The notes beneath the pieces were generated by a model. That model searched no databases, was not told the DNA's origin, and saw only the letters and a program-made list of their open reading frames with translations. DNA of 49,040 nucleotides from Acidobacteriota bacterium (lineage in GTDB: Bacteria > Acidobacteriota > Terriglobia > Acidiferrales > UBA7541), in assembly GCA_003224235.1 (NCBI GenBank), contig QHYU01000147.1, forward strand, positions 1 through 49,040. The letters run 5' to 3'. Of this stretch, positions 16,694 through 24,706 are shown in pieces. Within the stretch, counting starts at the first letter, position 1. Every line of letters starts with the position of its first letter. The position numbers and the translations under genes are program-made.

Positions 16694-18048
16694 AGCATCG
16701 GGGAAAACGAACCGCTTACCTGATTGTAGGCGTCACTCTCGCTGCCTGCTCCCTCGCTGCCGCTCAAAGCTCGCAAAAGGCCCCGAAGCCGGCGCCAGCG
16801 AAGGCTGCGCCGGCCAAACCCACGCAGCCGGTCACGGACCAGCGCCCTGATCCAATCACCACGCTGCTTCAGGATGCCGCCGCCGCTATGGAGAGGAAGG
16901 AGTATGCGGCCGCCATTCCGCCACTCCAGAGCTACCTCGCGCAACGCCCCGAGGATGCCACGGCGCAGTTTCAATTGGGCTACGCGTATTCGGAACTGCA
17001 ACGCTGGGAGGAAGCGATCCTCGCGTACGGCAGAGCAATCGCTCTCGACCCGAAACTTGGCGCCGCGCATCTGAACCTTGGACTGGTGTTGCTCGACCGG
17101 GAGCCCGCTGCCGCGGTCGAGCGCTTTCGCCGGGCGGCGGAGCTGATGCCGGAGCAAGCCCGCCCGCGATTCCTTCTGGCGGTGGCTCTGGAACGTACCG
17201 GCAAGCTAGCAGGCGCGATCGAAGAATATCAGGCGGCCGAGCGCCTGGACGCCAAGGAGTACGAAATTCGTTTCGCCTTGGGCCGCGCCTTACTCCGCGC
17301 CAATCGCGCGACCCAGGCAGAGGCCGAGTTCCGCGAAGCGCTGGCGCTCCGCGGCGACGCCGCTCCCGCGCGACTGGGGCTGGCGGAAAGCTTGCGGGCC
17401 CAGAACAAGCTGGAGGCCGCGGCGGCGGAATTCGCCGCTTACTTGCAGCTTCAACCGCAAGATCGCGAAAGCCGCTTGCGACGCGCTACGGTTTTGACGG
17501 ACCTCGGCCATTACGAGCAGGCGCTTGAGGAACTCGACCGCAGCGACGGCGAAGCGGCAGCTTCGCTGGAAAGCTACAAGCTGCGCGCGGAAATTCGCCT
17601 CCAGCAAAAGCAATGGGCGCAGGCCGGCGAAATGCTGCAGAAAGCGCTCGAGCTGGCGCCGCGGGACGCCGAATTGCACGCGCGATTGGGCCGCGTGTGC
17701 CTCGAGAAGAGGGATTTCCCTGCCGCCGAGCGCGAACTGCGGCAGGCCTTGCAGCTCGATCGCAACTGGACCGACGCATTGCGCGACCTGGTGGCGGTGT
17801 ACTATCTCGGCGAGCGCTATCAGGCCACGCTCCAGATACTCGACGAGCTCGACCGGCGTGAAACGCCCGGCGCAGGTTCTTGGTTCATCCGCGCCACCTG
17901 CTACGATAAACTGGGGAGGAAGGCGGAGGCGGTGGCCGCATACGAAAAGTTTCTGGGCCTGGACCAGGGTCACAGCGAAAACCAAGGGTTTCAAGCGCGG
18001 CAGCGCATCCGCATTCTGGCGCGCGAGCTGGAGCATAAGAAGAGATAG
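16690..18048 (+). CDS. Exported TPR-repeat protein, lipoprotein-like
   Basis: The 452-residue product begins with a basic and hydrophobic signal containing a lipobox-like LAAC (about residues 17-20), then an Ala/Pro/Lys-rich linker. After that come tandem tetratricopeptide repeats covering most of the protein (for example AQFQLGYAYSELQRWEEAIL and AHLNLGLVLLDREPAAAVERF). TPR arrays bind proteins, so it is probably a periplasmic or outer-membrane-anchored scaffold. Its ATG overlaps the uvrA stop and the next gene starts 1 bp after its own stop, so the genes are very likely co-transcribed. No partner can be named. Confidence 0.82.
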   Translation: MKHRGKRTAYLIVGVTLAACSLAAAQSSQKAPKPAPAKAAPAKPTQPVTDQRPDPITTLLQDAAAAMERKEYAAAIPPLQSYLAQRPEDATAQFQLGYAYSELQRWEEAILAYGRAIALDPKLGAAHLNLGLVLLDREPAAAVERFRRAAELMPEQARPRFLLAVALERTGKLAGAIEEYQAAERLDAKEYEIRFALGRALLRANRATQAEAEFREALALRGDAAPARLGLAESLRAQNKLEAAAAEFAAYLQLQPQDRESRLRRATVLTDLGHYEQALEELDRSDGEAAASLESYKLRAEIRLQQKQWAQAGEMLQKALELAPRDAELHARLGRVCLEKRDFPAAERELRQALQLDRNWTDALRDLVAVYYLGERYQATLQILDELDRRETPGAGSWFIRATCYDKLGRKAEAVAAYEKFLGLDQGHSENQGFQARQRIRILARELEHKKR

Positions 18049-18049
18049 G

Positions 18050-18559
18050 ATGGCTGTGCTCGGTCCCACTTCGCGCTGGTTGATTCTAGCGGCGGGGCTC
18101 TGCGGGCTGCTGTGCGCCGCGGCGCGGGCGGAGGACCGCATTGCGGTGCTCCTATCCCAGTTCACCCAGGAGACAGACCCCGTTCGCAAAGCGAAAGCCC
18201 TGCCCAAGCTCGGCGACGCGCAATTCGAGCTGATGCGCAAGGAAACTGCTGCGGGCAACTACGCCCAGGCGTTACACATCGCGCAGGAATATCGCGACGA
18301 AGTCCGCACCGCCACCACCGCGCTCAAGTCGAGCGGAGTGGATGCGGAACGCCATCCCAACGGCTTCAAGCAGGTCCAGATTCACCTGCGCAAGAGCCTG
18401 CGCGAAATCGACCAGGCGATTCTCGCCGCGGCGGAAGAGCAGCGCGAGGGTCTCGAGGCCGTTCACAAGGATCTCGTCAGCCTGGAAAAGGAGCTGATCG
18501 ACATGCTCTTCCCGCGGCAACCGGGAAAGAATCCGGAAAAGGACAAACCGAAAGAGTGA
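18050..18559 (+). CDS. Small exported helical protein, unknown function
   Basis: The 169-residue protein has a signal peptide (hydrophobic core LILAAGLCGLLCAAARA), followed by a highly charged, apparently all-helical region ending in a Lys/Glu/Pro-rich tail. The ATG at 18050 follows the TPR gene stop by one base. The helical pattern (KLGDAQFELMRKETAAGNYA) is slightly TPR-like. No family was recognised. It sits between two other exported-protein genes and probably works with them in the cell envelope; that is inference from spacing only. Confidence 0.7.
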   Translation: MAVLGPTSRWLILAAGLCGLLCAAARAEDRIAVLLSQFTQETDPVRKAKALPKLGDAQFELMRKETAAGNYAQALHIAQEYRDEVRTATTALKSSGVDAERHPNGFKQVQIHLRKSLREIDQAILAAAEEQREGLEAVHKDLVSLEKELIDMLFPRQPGKNPEKDKPKE

Positions 18560-18565
18560 GGTCCC

Positions 18566-19090
18566 ATGCGAGCAAAGACCAAAGGATGCGCTTTGCTGGT
18601 GGCGGCTTTTCTGCTCGCCGGCACCGGTGCTGCCGGCAGCCCGCAAAAGAAGGATTATCTGAGCGGAATCGAAGCCGATAAGATTCGCGACGCGGAAGGC
18701 CCCTCGAAGCGAATCAAACTGTTCCTTGAGTTTGCCGGCGACCGGCTCAAGAAGCTCCAGTACGAGCTGGCCCGGCCGTCCGCGGACCAACGCCGGCCCG
18801 AGCGGCTCAACGGCCTGCTGAACGCCTACGCTGGCTGCCTGGACGATGCCGCGGAGTTGATCGAACTCGGCCGCGAGAAACAGCAAGATGTTCACGCCGG
18901 CATCAAGGAAATGCAGGCCAAGGCGAAAGAATTCCTCACTTATCTCCAGGAAGTCTCCACCAACGGCCCGGAGCGGGATTCCTACAAAGAGACCCTGGAC
19001 GACGCGATCGAGGCGACAAAAGACGCGCTCGCGGAGGCCTCCAAAGCCGCCAAAGAAGTCGCGCCACCGCCGGTGCGGAGAAAGAATTGA
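18566..19090 (+). CDS. Small exported helical protein, unknown function (second of a pair)
   Basis: The 174-residue protein has a signal peptide (ALLVAAFLLAGTGAAGS), then a charged helical domain rich in Lys, Glu and Ala with coiled-coil character near the C-terminus. It starts 6 bp after the previous gene. Size, export signal and helical composition resemble the neighbour, so the two may be distant paralogues. Its stop overlaps the TTG start of the metallopeptidase gene. No known domain was recognised. Confidence 0.7.
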   Translation: MRAKTKGCALLVAAFLLAGTGAAGSPQKKDYLSGIEADKIRDAEGPSKRIKLFLEFAGDRLKKLQYELARPSADQRRPERLNGLLNAYAGCLDDAAELIELGREKQQDVHAGIKEMQAKAKEFLTYLQEVSTNGPERDSYKETLDDAIEATKDALAEASKAAKEVAPPPVRRKN

Positions 19091-19803
19091 AGCCGCGCAC
19101 GACACGGGGAACCGCCCTGCCTGGGGGAGCGCGAGTCTTCCACCGGATGTACACTCGCCTCGGCTGCCAGGGGCGACCGCCGCACTTCGTTGTCGAACTC
19201 TATCCCTACGCTAACCTGGCACACACGATCCGGCTGCGCGAAGACGTAGCCCACGTGCGCCTGTCAGATGTGTTGCGGGAGGCGCCCCTGGAAGTGCTCG
19301 AAGCCGCGGCTACCATCCTGCTCGCGCGGCTCTACCGCCGGCGGCCGCCTCGCGACCAACTCGAGGCCTATCGCAACTTCGCGCTGGCGCGGGGCACACG
19401 CCGCCGCGTGCTGCGGGTGCGCCGCAAAAGAGCACGGCGTGGCGCGACAGGAGAGCGCGGGAAATTCCATGATCTTGCGCACCTGTTTGCGCGATTGAAT
19501 CGGCAGTATTTTTCCGGGCGATTGCACCGGCCGCTCCTGGGCTGGAGCACGCGAGCGTGGCGCGCGCAACTCGGCTGCTTCGACCCGGGCCTCGATCAAA
19601 TCCTCATCAATCCGCGCCTGGACCGCGCCGAGGTGCCGGCGTTTGTGGTGGAATATGTCCTGTTCCACGAAATGCTGCACGTGAAGCATCCCCTCCGGGC
19701 GGCGAGTTGCGGCTTGCAGGCGCATTCGGCGGAGTTCCGTCGCGAGGAGAAGCGCTTTTTGGAATGCGAGCGGGCGCGGCGGTTTCTCATGCGACTCAGG
19801 TAG
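19087..19803 (+). CDS. SprT-like zinc metallopeptidase family protein
   Basis: The 238-residue protein contains the zinc-binding HEMLH motif (HExxH) in YVLFHEMLHVKHP, preceded by 'LNRQYFSGRL' and 'GCFDPGLDQILINPRLD' and followed by a downstream His (HSAEFR). This is the layout of SprT-like peptidase domains. No export signal is seen, so it is probably cytoplasmic. The TTG start overlaps the previous stop (TTGA); an in-frame ATG at 19147 is an alternative start. SprT-type proteins in other organisms act on DNA-bound proteins, which would fit a uvrA operon, but that role is not shown here. Confidence 0.75.
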   Translation: MKPRTTRGTALPGGARVFHRMYTRLGCQGRPPHFVVELYPYANLAHTIRLREDVAHVRLSDVLREAPLEVLEAAATILLARLYRRRPPRDQLEAYRNFALARGTRRRVLRVRRKRARRGATGERGKFHDLAHLFARLNRQYFSGRLHRPLLGWSTRAWRAQLGCFDPGLDQILINPRLDRAEVPAFVVEYVLFHEMLHVKHPLRAASCGLQAHSAEFRREEKRFLECERARRFLMRLR

Positions 19804-19847
19804 ACGTGAACCTTGCGGCGGGAAACCACCCCGACAGGTCGTGGGCG

Positions 19848-20261
19848 CTACCGGCGGTGCGCCGCAGCACGCTCCAGTGCACGGTTGAGCTGGGCGATGC
19901 GCTTGCGAACTTTTCCCGCGTCTTCGGCTGCCGGCAAAATCTCCAGATACTTCTTATAGGCCTTCACCGCCTCGGCCTTCGCGCCCTTTTTCTCGTAGGC
20001 TTCTCCCAGCAAGCGATAAGGCTGGGCAAAATTGGGTTTGGACCGCGCGGCGTCCTCGAACCGTTCGATGGCCGCGTCGTAATTCCCTTTCTTCATATAA
20101 AACATGCCGATTTCGAGGCTCTTGTGGGCGCGGTAAGGGTCAAAGATCGGTTCCTGCTTGGCGGGTTCCCCCGCCGCTTGGCGCTCGGGGGGTGGAGGAG
20201 GGTGCTGCTGAGCCTGTGCCGAGAATGCTGCCGGCCAGGCCAGCAAGATGAGCGCGTTCAT
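19848..20261 (-). CDS. Exported TPR protein
   Basis: The likely start is the ATG at 20261, giving 137 residues: a signal peptide (MNALILLAWPAAFSAQAQ), a Pro-rich linker, and then about two TPR units (EIGMFYMKKGNYDAAIERFE and PYRLLGEAYEKKGAKAEAV). A GTG start at 20282 is also possible. It probably works in the periplasm as a small binding module. It is divergent from uvrC and shares the spacer with it. Confidence 0.72.
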   Translation of the reverse strand: MNALILLAWPAAFSAQAQQHPPPPPERQAAGEPAKQEPIFDPYRAHKSLEIGMFYMKKGNYDAAIERFEDAARSKPNFAQPYRLLGEAYEKKGAKAEAVKAYKKYLEILPAAEDAGKVRKRIAQLNRALERAAAHRR

Positions 20262-20401
20262 TGCAGACGTTTGCAATTTCACTGTTGACTCACCAAAGCT
20301 GCATCCCTTCCCCAGGGGACCTGTCTCGGTGGGATTCGCTTTGCTATGATGAGAGTTGCCCCAGTGCGTGTCGCACCGCACCGGACAATTCTACTCGCGC
20401 G

Positions 20402-22210
20402 ATGGAACTGGAGCAAAAAGTCGCCAGCCTGCCCTCTGAAGCCGGCGTCTATCTGTTCAAGGACGCGCTGGGCACGATTCTGTACGTCGGAAAAGCGAGG
20501 TCCCTGCGCAGCCGGGTAAAGTCCTACTTCCTGGAATCGAAGTGGATAGACGCAAAGACCGGCTCGCTGGTGCGGGAGATCGCCGACCTCGACTACATCG
20601 TGGTGGACAACGAAAAAGAGGCGCTGGCCCTCGAGAACAGCCTGATCAAGCAGCACAAGCCCAAGTTCAACGTGCTGCTGCGCGACGACAAGACCTATCC
20701 CTATATCCGCTACACGGCGTTTGAGAAGTATCCGCGCGTGTATGTGACACGGCGGCTGAAGAAAGACGGCTCGCTCTATTTCGGCCCGTATTTCCCGCAC
20801 AGCCTGGCGCATCGGATCGTGCATTTCATCCACAAGCGCTTCCTGGTGCCTTCCTGCACCGTGGACCTGACCCGCGCGCACCCGCGGCCCTGCCTGCAAT
20901 ATTACATCAAGCGGTGTCTGGGCCCCTGCGTCCCTGGCCTGACCACCGACGAGCGCTATGCCGAAGCTGCCCGCGACGCGCGGATGTTTCTGGAAGGCCG
21001 GCGCGGCGACTTGCTGAAGAGTCTCGAAAAAAGAATGCAAAAGGCGTCCGACGAAGAACGCTTCGAGCAGGCCGCAGCGTATCGCGACCTGATTCGCACG
21101 CTGGAAGAAATCGAGGAGAGGCAAAAGATCGCCGCCGCGCAGGGTGATGATACGGACGTGCTGGCCTGGTACGCGGAGCCGCCGCAAGTGGCCGTCAACC
21201 TGTTTCACCTGCGCGGCGGGCGCGTCGTAGACCGCCGCGATTTCTACTGGGAGGAGCTCGACGAGTTCGACCCCGCCGAATTCCTTCCCTCCCTGCTCAA
21301 GCAGCTCTATCTGGATGCGGCCTACCTGCCTCGGGCGATCCACGTGCCGATAGATTTTGAAGATCGCGCGCTGCTGGAAGAAACCTTGACCGAGCGCGCA
21401 GGTCGCAGAGTGGAGATTCTGACGCCACAACGCGGAACCAAGCGCGCGTTCCTCGACCTGGTGGAAAAAAATGCCAAGCACTCCTTCGAGCAGAGGTTCC
21501 GCGTTCTAAAACCGACTTCCAAGGCAATCGCTGAAGCGCTGCAAAACACCTTGAACCTGGCCGAGACACCCAAGCGAATCGAAAGCTTCGATATCTCGCA
21601 CATCCAGGGATCGGACACGGTCGCGTCCATGGTGGTGTGGGAAGACGGGCGGATGAAGAAGGGCGACTACCGCAAGTTCATCATTCGCGGGGAGCACGGC
21701 AACGACGACTTTGCCAGCATGCGCGAAGCGCTCGAGCGGCGATACCGCCGCCTGCAGGAAGAGCGCAGGCCGCTGCCGAGTCTGATCCTGATCGACGGCG
21801 GCATCGGGCAACTGCACGCGGCCGCTGCGGCGCTCGAAAAACTCGAGATCATCAATCAGCCGCTTACCAGCATCGCGAAAAAAGAGGAAGTAATCTATGC
21901 CTTTGGGCAGGAGGACGAGCCGATCGTGCTCGAGCGCCACTCGCCCATCCTGCACTTGATCCAGCAGATCCGCGACGAAACCCACCGGTTTGCGGTCACC
22001 TTTCACCGCCAGCGCCGCTCGAGCCGCACGTTGCACTCGGCGCTGGTGGATATCCCCGGGATAGGCGAGCGCACCGCCGAGAAGCTGCTGCGGCGGTTCG
22101 GCAGCCTCGCCCGCCTGCGCGAGGCCAGCCTCGAGGAGCTTTCCCGCGTAGTCACGCGGCCCCAAGCCCAGCACATCGTCCAACACCTGCGCAGCCAAAC
22201 TCCGACCTGA
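20402..22210 (+). CDS. uvrC: Excinuclease ABC subunit C
   Basis: UvrC makes the two incisions in nucleotide excision repair. The 602-residue product has an N-terminal GIY-YIG nuclease domain (AGVYLFKD, YVGKARSLRSRV; about residues 12-95), a UVR helix for UvrB contact (about 204-238), an RNase H-like C-terminal nuclease domain starting with DISHIQGSD (Asp 397), and tandem helix-hairpin-helix motifs at the end (DIPGIGERTAEKLL). The frame is open upstream, but residues before the ATG at 20402 are not conserved-looking. A TATGAT box at 20345-20350 could be a -10 element. Confidence 0.97.
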   Translation: MELEQKVASLPSEAGVYLFKDALGTILYVGKARSLRSRVKSYFLESKWIDAKTGSLVREIADLDYIVVDNEKEALALENSLIKQHKPKFNVLLRDDKTYPYIRYTAFEKYPRVYVTRRLKKDGSLYFGPYFPHSLAHRIVHFIHKRFLVPSCTVDLTRAHPRPCLQYYIKRCLGPCVPGLTTDERYAEAARDARMFLEGRRGDLLKSLEKRMQKASDEERFEQAAAYRDLIRTLEEIEERQKIAAAQGDDTDVLAWYAEPPQVAVNLFHLRGGRVVDRRDFYWEELDEFDPAEFLPSLLKQLYLDAAYLPRAIHVPIDFEDRALLEETLTERAGRRVEILTPQRGTKRAFLDLVEKNAKHSFEQRFRVLKPTSKAIAEALQNTLNLAETPKRIESFDISHIQGSDTVASMVVWEDGRMKKGDYRKFIIRGEHGNDDFASMREALERRYRRLQEERRPLPSLILIDGGIGQLHAAAAALEKLEIINQPLTSIAKKEEVIYAFGQEDEPIVLERHSPILHLIQQIRDETHRFAVTFHRQRRSSRTLHSALVDIPGIGERTAEKLLRRFGSLARLREASLEELSRVVTRPQAQHIVQHLRSQTPT

Positions 22211-22341
22211 GCTCGGATTCGATCGACGCGGCCGGATAAACGAGCTGAGGAGCCAGGGGCGATATCGTTACACGCCTGTCGCGGGATTCCTTGCAAGCAA
22301 TCGGCGGGTATGCTAGCTTGGCAATGGAGGTAAGCTAAGCT

Positions 22342-22608
22342 ATGGGCGATAACTTCGGATCGAAAGTGACTTACTTCGTCGTTGGGCTGGGCCTCGGCGC
22401 GCTGGTCGGCATCCTGTTCGCGCCGAAGTCGGGCGAGGAAACCCGCGAATTTCTGGTGGAGAAGGCTGACGAGGGAAGCAAATACGCGCAGAGGAAAGCG
22501 CGGGAACTGAAAGAGCGCGCCGAAGACTTGATCGAGAAGAGCAAAGAAGTCGCCGCCCGGCAGAAGGAATCGATCACCGCGGCGGTTGCTGGCTTTGCAG
22601 GGAGGTAA
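22342..22608 (+). CDS. YtxH-family protein, tandem copy 1
   Basis: This 88-residue protein has a short N-terminus, one Gly-rich transmembrane segment (about residues 9-26) and the family signature FAPKSGEETRE, followed by a charged amphipathic helix. YtxH-type proteins are small membrane-linked proteins connected with stress in Bacillus; their biochemical role is not settled. It is the first of three almost identical genes spaced exactly 270 bp apart. Its last residues (AVAGFAGR) are encoded by sequence related to the leader of the array, not to the tail of copy 3. Ribosome site ATGGAGG. Confidence 0.85.
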   Translation: MGDNFGSKVTYFVVGLGLGALVGILFAPKSGEETREFLVEKADEGSKYAQRKARELKERAEDLIEKSKEVAARQKESITAAVAGFAGR

Positions 22609-22611
22609 GGT

Positions 22612-22878
22612 ATGGGCGAGAACGGCGGATCGAAAGTGAGTTACCTCATCGTGGGGCTGGGCCTCGGCGCGCTGGTCGGCATCCTGTTCGCGCCGAAGTC
22701 GGGCGAGGAAACCCGCGAATTTCTGGCGGAGAAGACTGGCGAGGGAAGCAAATACGCGCAGAGGAAAGCGCGGGAACTGAAAGAGCGCGCCGAAGACTTG
22801 GTCGAGAAGAGCAAAGAAGTCGCCGCCCGTCAGAAGGAATCGATCACCGGGGCGGTTGCTAGCTTGGCAGGGAGGTAA
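22612..22878 (+). CDS. YtxH-family protein, tandem copy 2
   Basis: Nearly identical to copy 1 over its whole length (88 residues), with scattered changes at the N-terminus (GENGG for GDNFG) and in the middle (AEKTGE for VEKADE). It starts 3 bp after the copy 1 stop, and its ribosome site GGGAGG overlaps the end of copy 1. The C-terminus ends in ASLAGR, as expected if the repeat junction fused the reading frame to an old leader sequence. Confidence 0.85.
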   Translation: MGENGGSKVSYLIVGLGLGALVGILFAPKSGEETREFLAEKTGEGSKYAQRKARELKERAEDLVEKSKEVAARQKESITGAVASLAGR

Positions 22879-22881
22879 GGT

Positions 22882-23181
22882 ATGGGCGAGAACGGCGGAT
22901 CGAAAGTGAGTTACTTCATCGTGGGGCTGGGCCTCGGCGCGCTGGTCGGCATCCTGTTCGCGCCGAAGTCGGGCGAGGAAACCCGCGAATTTCTGGTGGA
23001 GAAGGCTGACGAGGGAAGCAAATACGCGCAGAGGAAAGCGCGGGAACTGAAAGAGCGCGCCGAAGACTTGATCGAGAAGAGCAAGGAAGTCGCCGCCCGT
23101 CAGAAGGAATCGATCACCGCGGCGGTTGATGCGGGCCGAGAAGCCTACCAGCGGGAAAAGGCGGAAAAGGCGAAGGCATAG
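22882..23181 (+). CDS. YtxH-family protein, tandem copy 3 (full-length tail)
   Basis: This 99-residue copy matches copies 1 and 2 up to about residue 81. It then continues with a different tail (DAGREAYQREKAEKAKA), probably the ancestral C-terminus. It is followed after 22 bp by the DUF948-like gene, the usual partner of YtxH-type genes in many genomes. The repeat unit is 270 bp and the three genes are likely one transcript ending at 23756. Confidence 0.85.
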   Translation: MGENGGSKVSYFIVGLGLGALVGILFAPKSGEETREFLVEKADEGSKYAQRKARELKERAEDLIEKSKEVAARQKESITAAVDAGREAYQREKAEKAKA

Positions 23182-23203
23182 TAATAGTAAAGGAGGCGGC
23201 TCG

Positions 23204-23710
23204 ATGGAGCACTGGCTTCCTTTCTTTGTAGCGGTCACCGCGCTGGCGGTGGTGCTGCAAACGGCGATACTTGTGGGGATGTATCTACAGGTTCGCCAGT
23301 TGAGCGAACGCCTGACGCGCATGGCCACCGATCTAGAAGCGCGCGCGCACCCCATTCTGTCTCGGCTGCAAGTTCTGCTGGAGGATATCCAGCCGCGAAT
23401 CAGCAGCCTTGTCGCCGATACCACTGAGATCGTGCACCTAGCTCGCGGGCAGGCGCAGAAAGTGGACCGGGTGTTCTCTGAGGCAGCGGACCGGCTGCGG
23501 CTGCAAGTAATCCGCGTCGATCAGATTCTGACCGGAGCACTCGAGGCAATCGAGCAGGCCGGCGCCCAGATCCGCAGGACGATCTGGAGTCCGCTGAACC
23601 AGGCCTCTGCGTTCATCAAGGGCGTCAAGACCGGACTGTACGTCCTCCGCTCGCAAAACCGCCCGAGGGGCCGCAGCGTCGAACACCAGGACGAGGAGCT
23701 TTTCATCTAA
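23204..23710 (+). CDS. DUF948-like membrane-anchored coiled-coil protein
   Basis: The 168-residue protein starts with a single hydrophobic helix (WLPFFVAVTALAVVLQTAIL) followed by a long heptad-like helical region with few aromatic residues, the pattern of DUF948 proteins. A strong AGGAGG site precedes the ATG; the open frame extends 78 bp upstream inside the third YtxH gene, but that is not the start. It probably forms a membrane complex with the YtxH proteins. It closes the transcript, with a terminator 16 bp after the stop. Confidence 0.72.
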   Translation: MEHWLPFFVAVTALAVVLQTAILVGMYLQVRQLSERLTRMATDLEARAHPILSRLQVLLEDIQPRISSLVADTTEIVHLARGQAQKVDRVFSEAADRLRLQVIRVDQILTGALEAIEQAGAQIRRTIWSPLNQASAFIKGVKTGLYVLRSQNRPRGRSVEHQDEELFI

Positions 23711-23725
23711 GGCCAAGGAATCGAG

Positions 23726-23756
23726 GGTGGAATCCACCGGATTCCACCCTTTTTTG
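23726..23756 (+). terminator. Strong intrinsic terminator
   Basis: A perfect 11-bp stem (GGGTGGAATCC at 23726-23736 with GGATTCCACCC at 23740-23750, loop ACC) is followed at once by six T residues. It ends the YtxH/DUF948 transcript. Confidence 0.95.
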
Positions 23757-23799
23757 TGTCCGCGAGGTTCATGTCCCCATCCACCAGGGACGGAGCGCA

Positions 23800-24507
23800 A
23801 TGGGAATGTCGCGCAACGCTCTGCTGGTTTTCGCCAAATTACCAGAGCCGGGCCGCGTGAAGACACGCCTGCTGGCTGCCCTCACTCCGCAGCAGGCTGC
23901 GGATATTTATGGCGCCTGTCTGGAGGATACAGTTCGCCAAGTCGCCCGCGTGCCGGGTTGCCGGCCAAGGCTGCACGTTGCCGCGCCTCGCGACCGCGCG
24001 CAGCAGCTCGCTACGACATTGCAGTTGGACCGCCGATGGCGGATTGGCTTGCAGCGCGGGCGCGACCTGGGCGAGCGATTTCACCTGGCGTTTGAAGGAC
24101 TTTTCCGCGAAGGCTACGAAAAGGTAGTGATCGTGGGCACCGACACACCATGGATGGGCAGCGAACGAATCAGCCGCGCCGTGGAGTTGCTCAACGCCGC
24201 GGACGTTGTGCTGGGCCCCAGTGCGGACGGGGGCTACTATCTGATCGGGTCGCGCCGGCTGGTGCCGCAGATGTTTCGCGCCATTGCCTGGGGTACCTCG
24301 CAGGTTTTCGGGATGACCATCGGCGCGCTCAAAAAAGCGCGCGCCAGTTATTGCCTGCTGCCGCGCGACTTCGATCTGGACCGGCCGGAAGATCTCGAGC
24401 GCGCGGGTGACCTTCTGCGCCGCAGCCCGCACCGCGCCCCGGCACTGGCACGATTACTCGCTAATCTGCGCGATAGCAGACTGAAGTACGCAGTCACCGG
24501 TCTATGA
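23800..24507 (+). CDS. TIGR04282-family transferase (DUF2064, GT-A fold)
   Basis: The 235-residue protein matches the family by its FAKLPEPGRVKTRL N-terminal motif, the GTDTPWM strand and GPSADGGYYLIG. The fold is like nucleotide-sugar transferases, and homologues are often annotated as glycosyltransferases linked to radical-SAM or selenium gene sets. The actual substrate is not known, and no such partner lies nearby. The start is the ATG at 23800 or 23806. It is separated from the previous operon by a terminator. Confidence 0.82.
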   Translation: MGMSRNALLVFAKLPEPGRVKTRLLAALTPQQAADIYGACLEDTVRQVARVPGCRPRLHVAAPRDRAQQLATTLQLDRRWRIGLQRGRDLGERFHLAFEGLFREGYEKVVIVGTDTPWMGSERISRAVELLNAADVVLGPSADGGYYLIGSRRLVPQMFRAIAWGTSQVFGMTIGALKKARASYCLLPRDFDLDRPEDLERAGDLLRRSPHRAPALARLLANLRDSRLKYAVTGL

Positions 24508-24565
24508 AGCAGCTTCCAGTCTCCTGAGTCAGAAGTTCTAGAACAACAGACAGTGGAGTCAGGGG

Positions 24566-24682
24566 GTCGGAGCTTCAGCTCCGACTTGTTGCCGATGCCA
24601 AGATTATGGGCTTCAGCCCCTGAAGCTTCAGGGCTCAAGAGCCCCTCGCTCGACCAGCATCTGTTGTCGGACCTAAAGGTCC
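24566..24682. repeat. Cluster of intergenic hairpins between convergent genes
   Basis: Five inverted repeats follow each other: GTCGGAGCT/AGCTCCGAC (24566-24585), GGGCTTCAGCCC (24608-24619), the perfect 16-bp palindrome CCCTGAAGCTTCAGGG (24618-24633), GGGCTC/GAGCCC (24631-24644) and GGACCT/AGGTCC (24669-24682). They overlap in part and cannot all fold together. The flanking genes converge here, so the cluster may also stop transcription from both sides. The style suggests a dispersed REP-like element family. Confidence 0.55.
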
Positions 24683-24706
24683 AACCCCCATTAAGTTGGA
24701 ACGGCA

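Noticed and set aside
20279-21481. 400-codon minus-strand frame
   Set aside because: Antisense shadow of uvrC.
22003-23424. 473-codon minus-strand frame with internal sequence repeats
   Set aside because: It looks like a repeat protein only because it crosses the triplicated YtxH genes in antisense.
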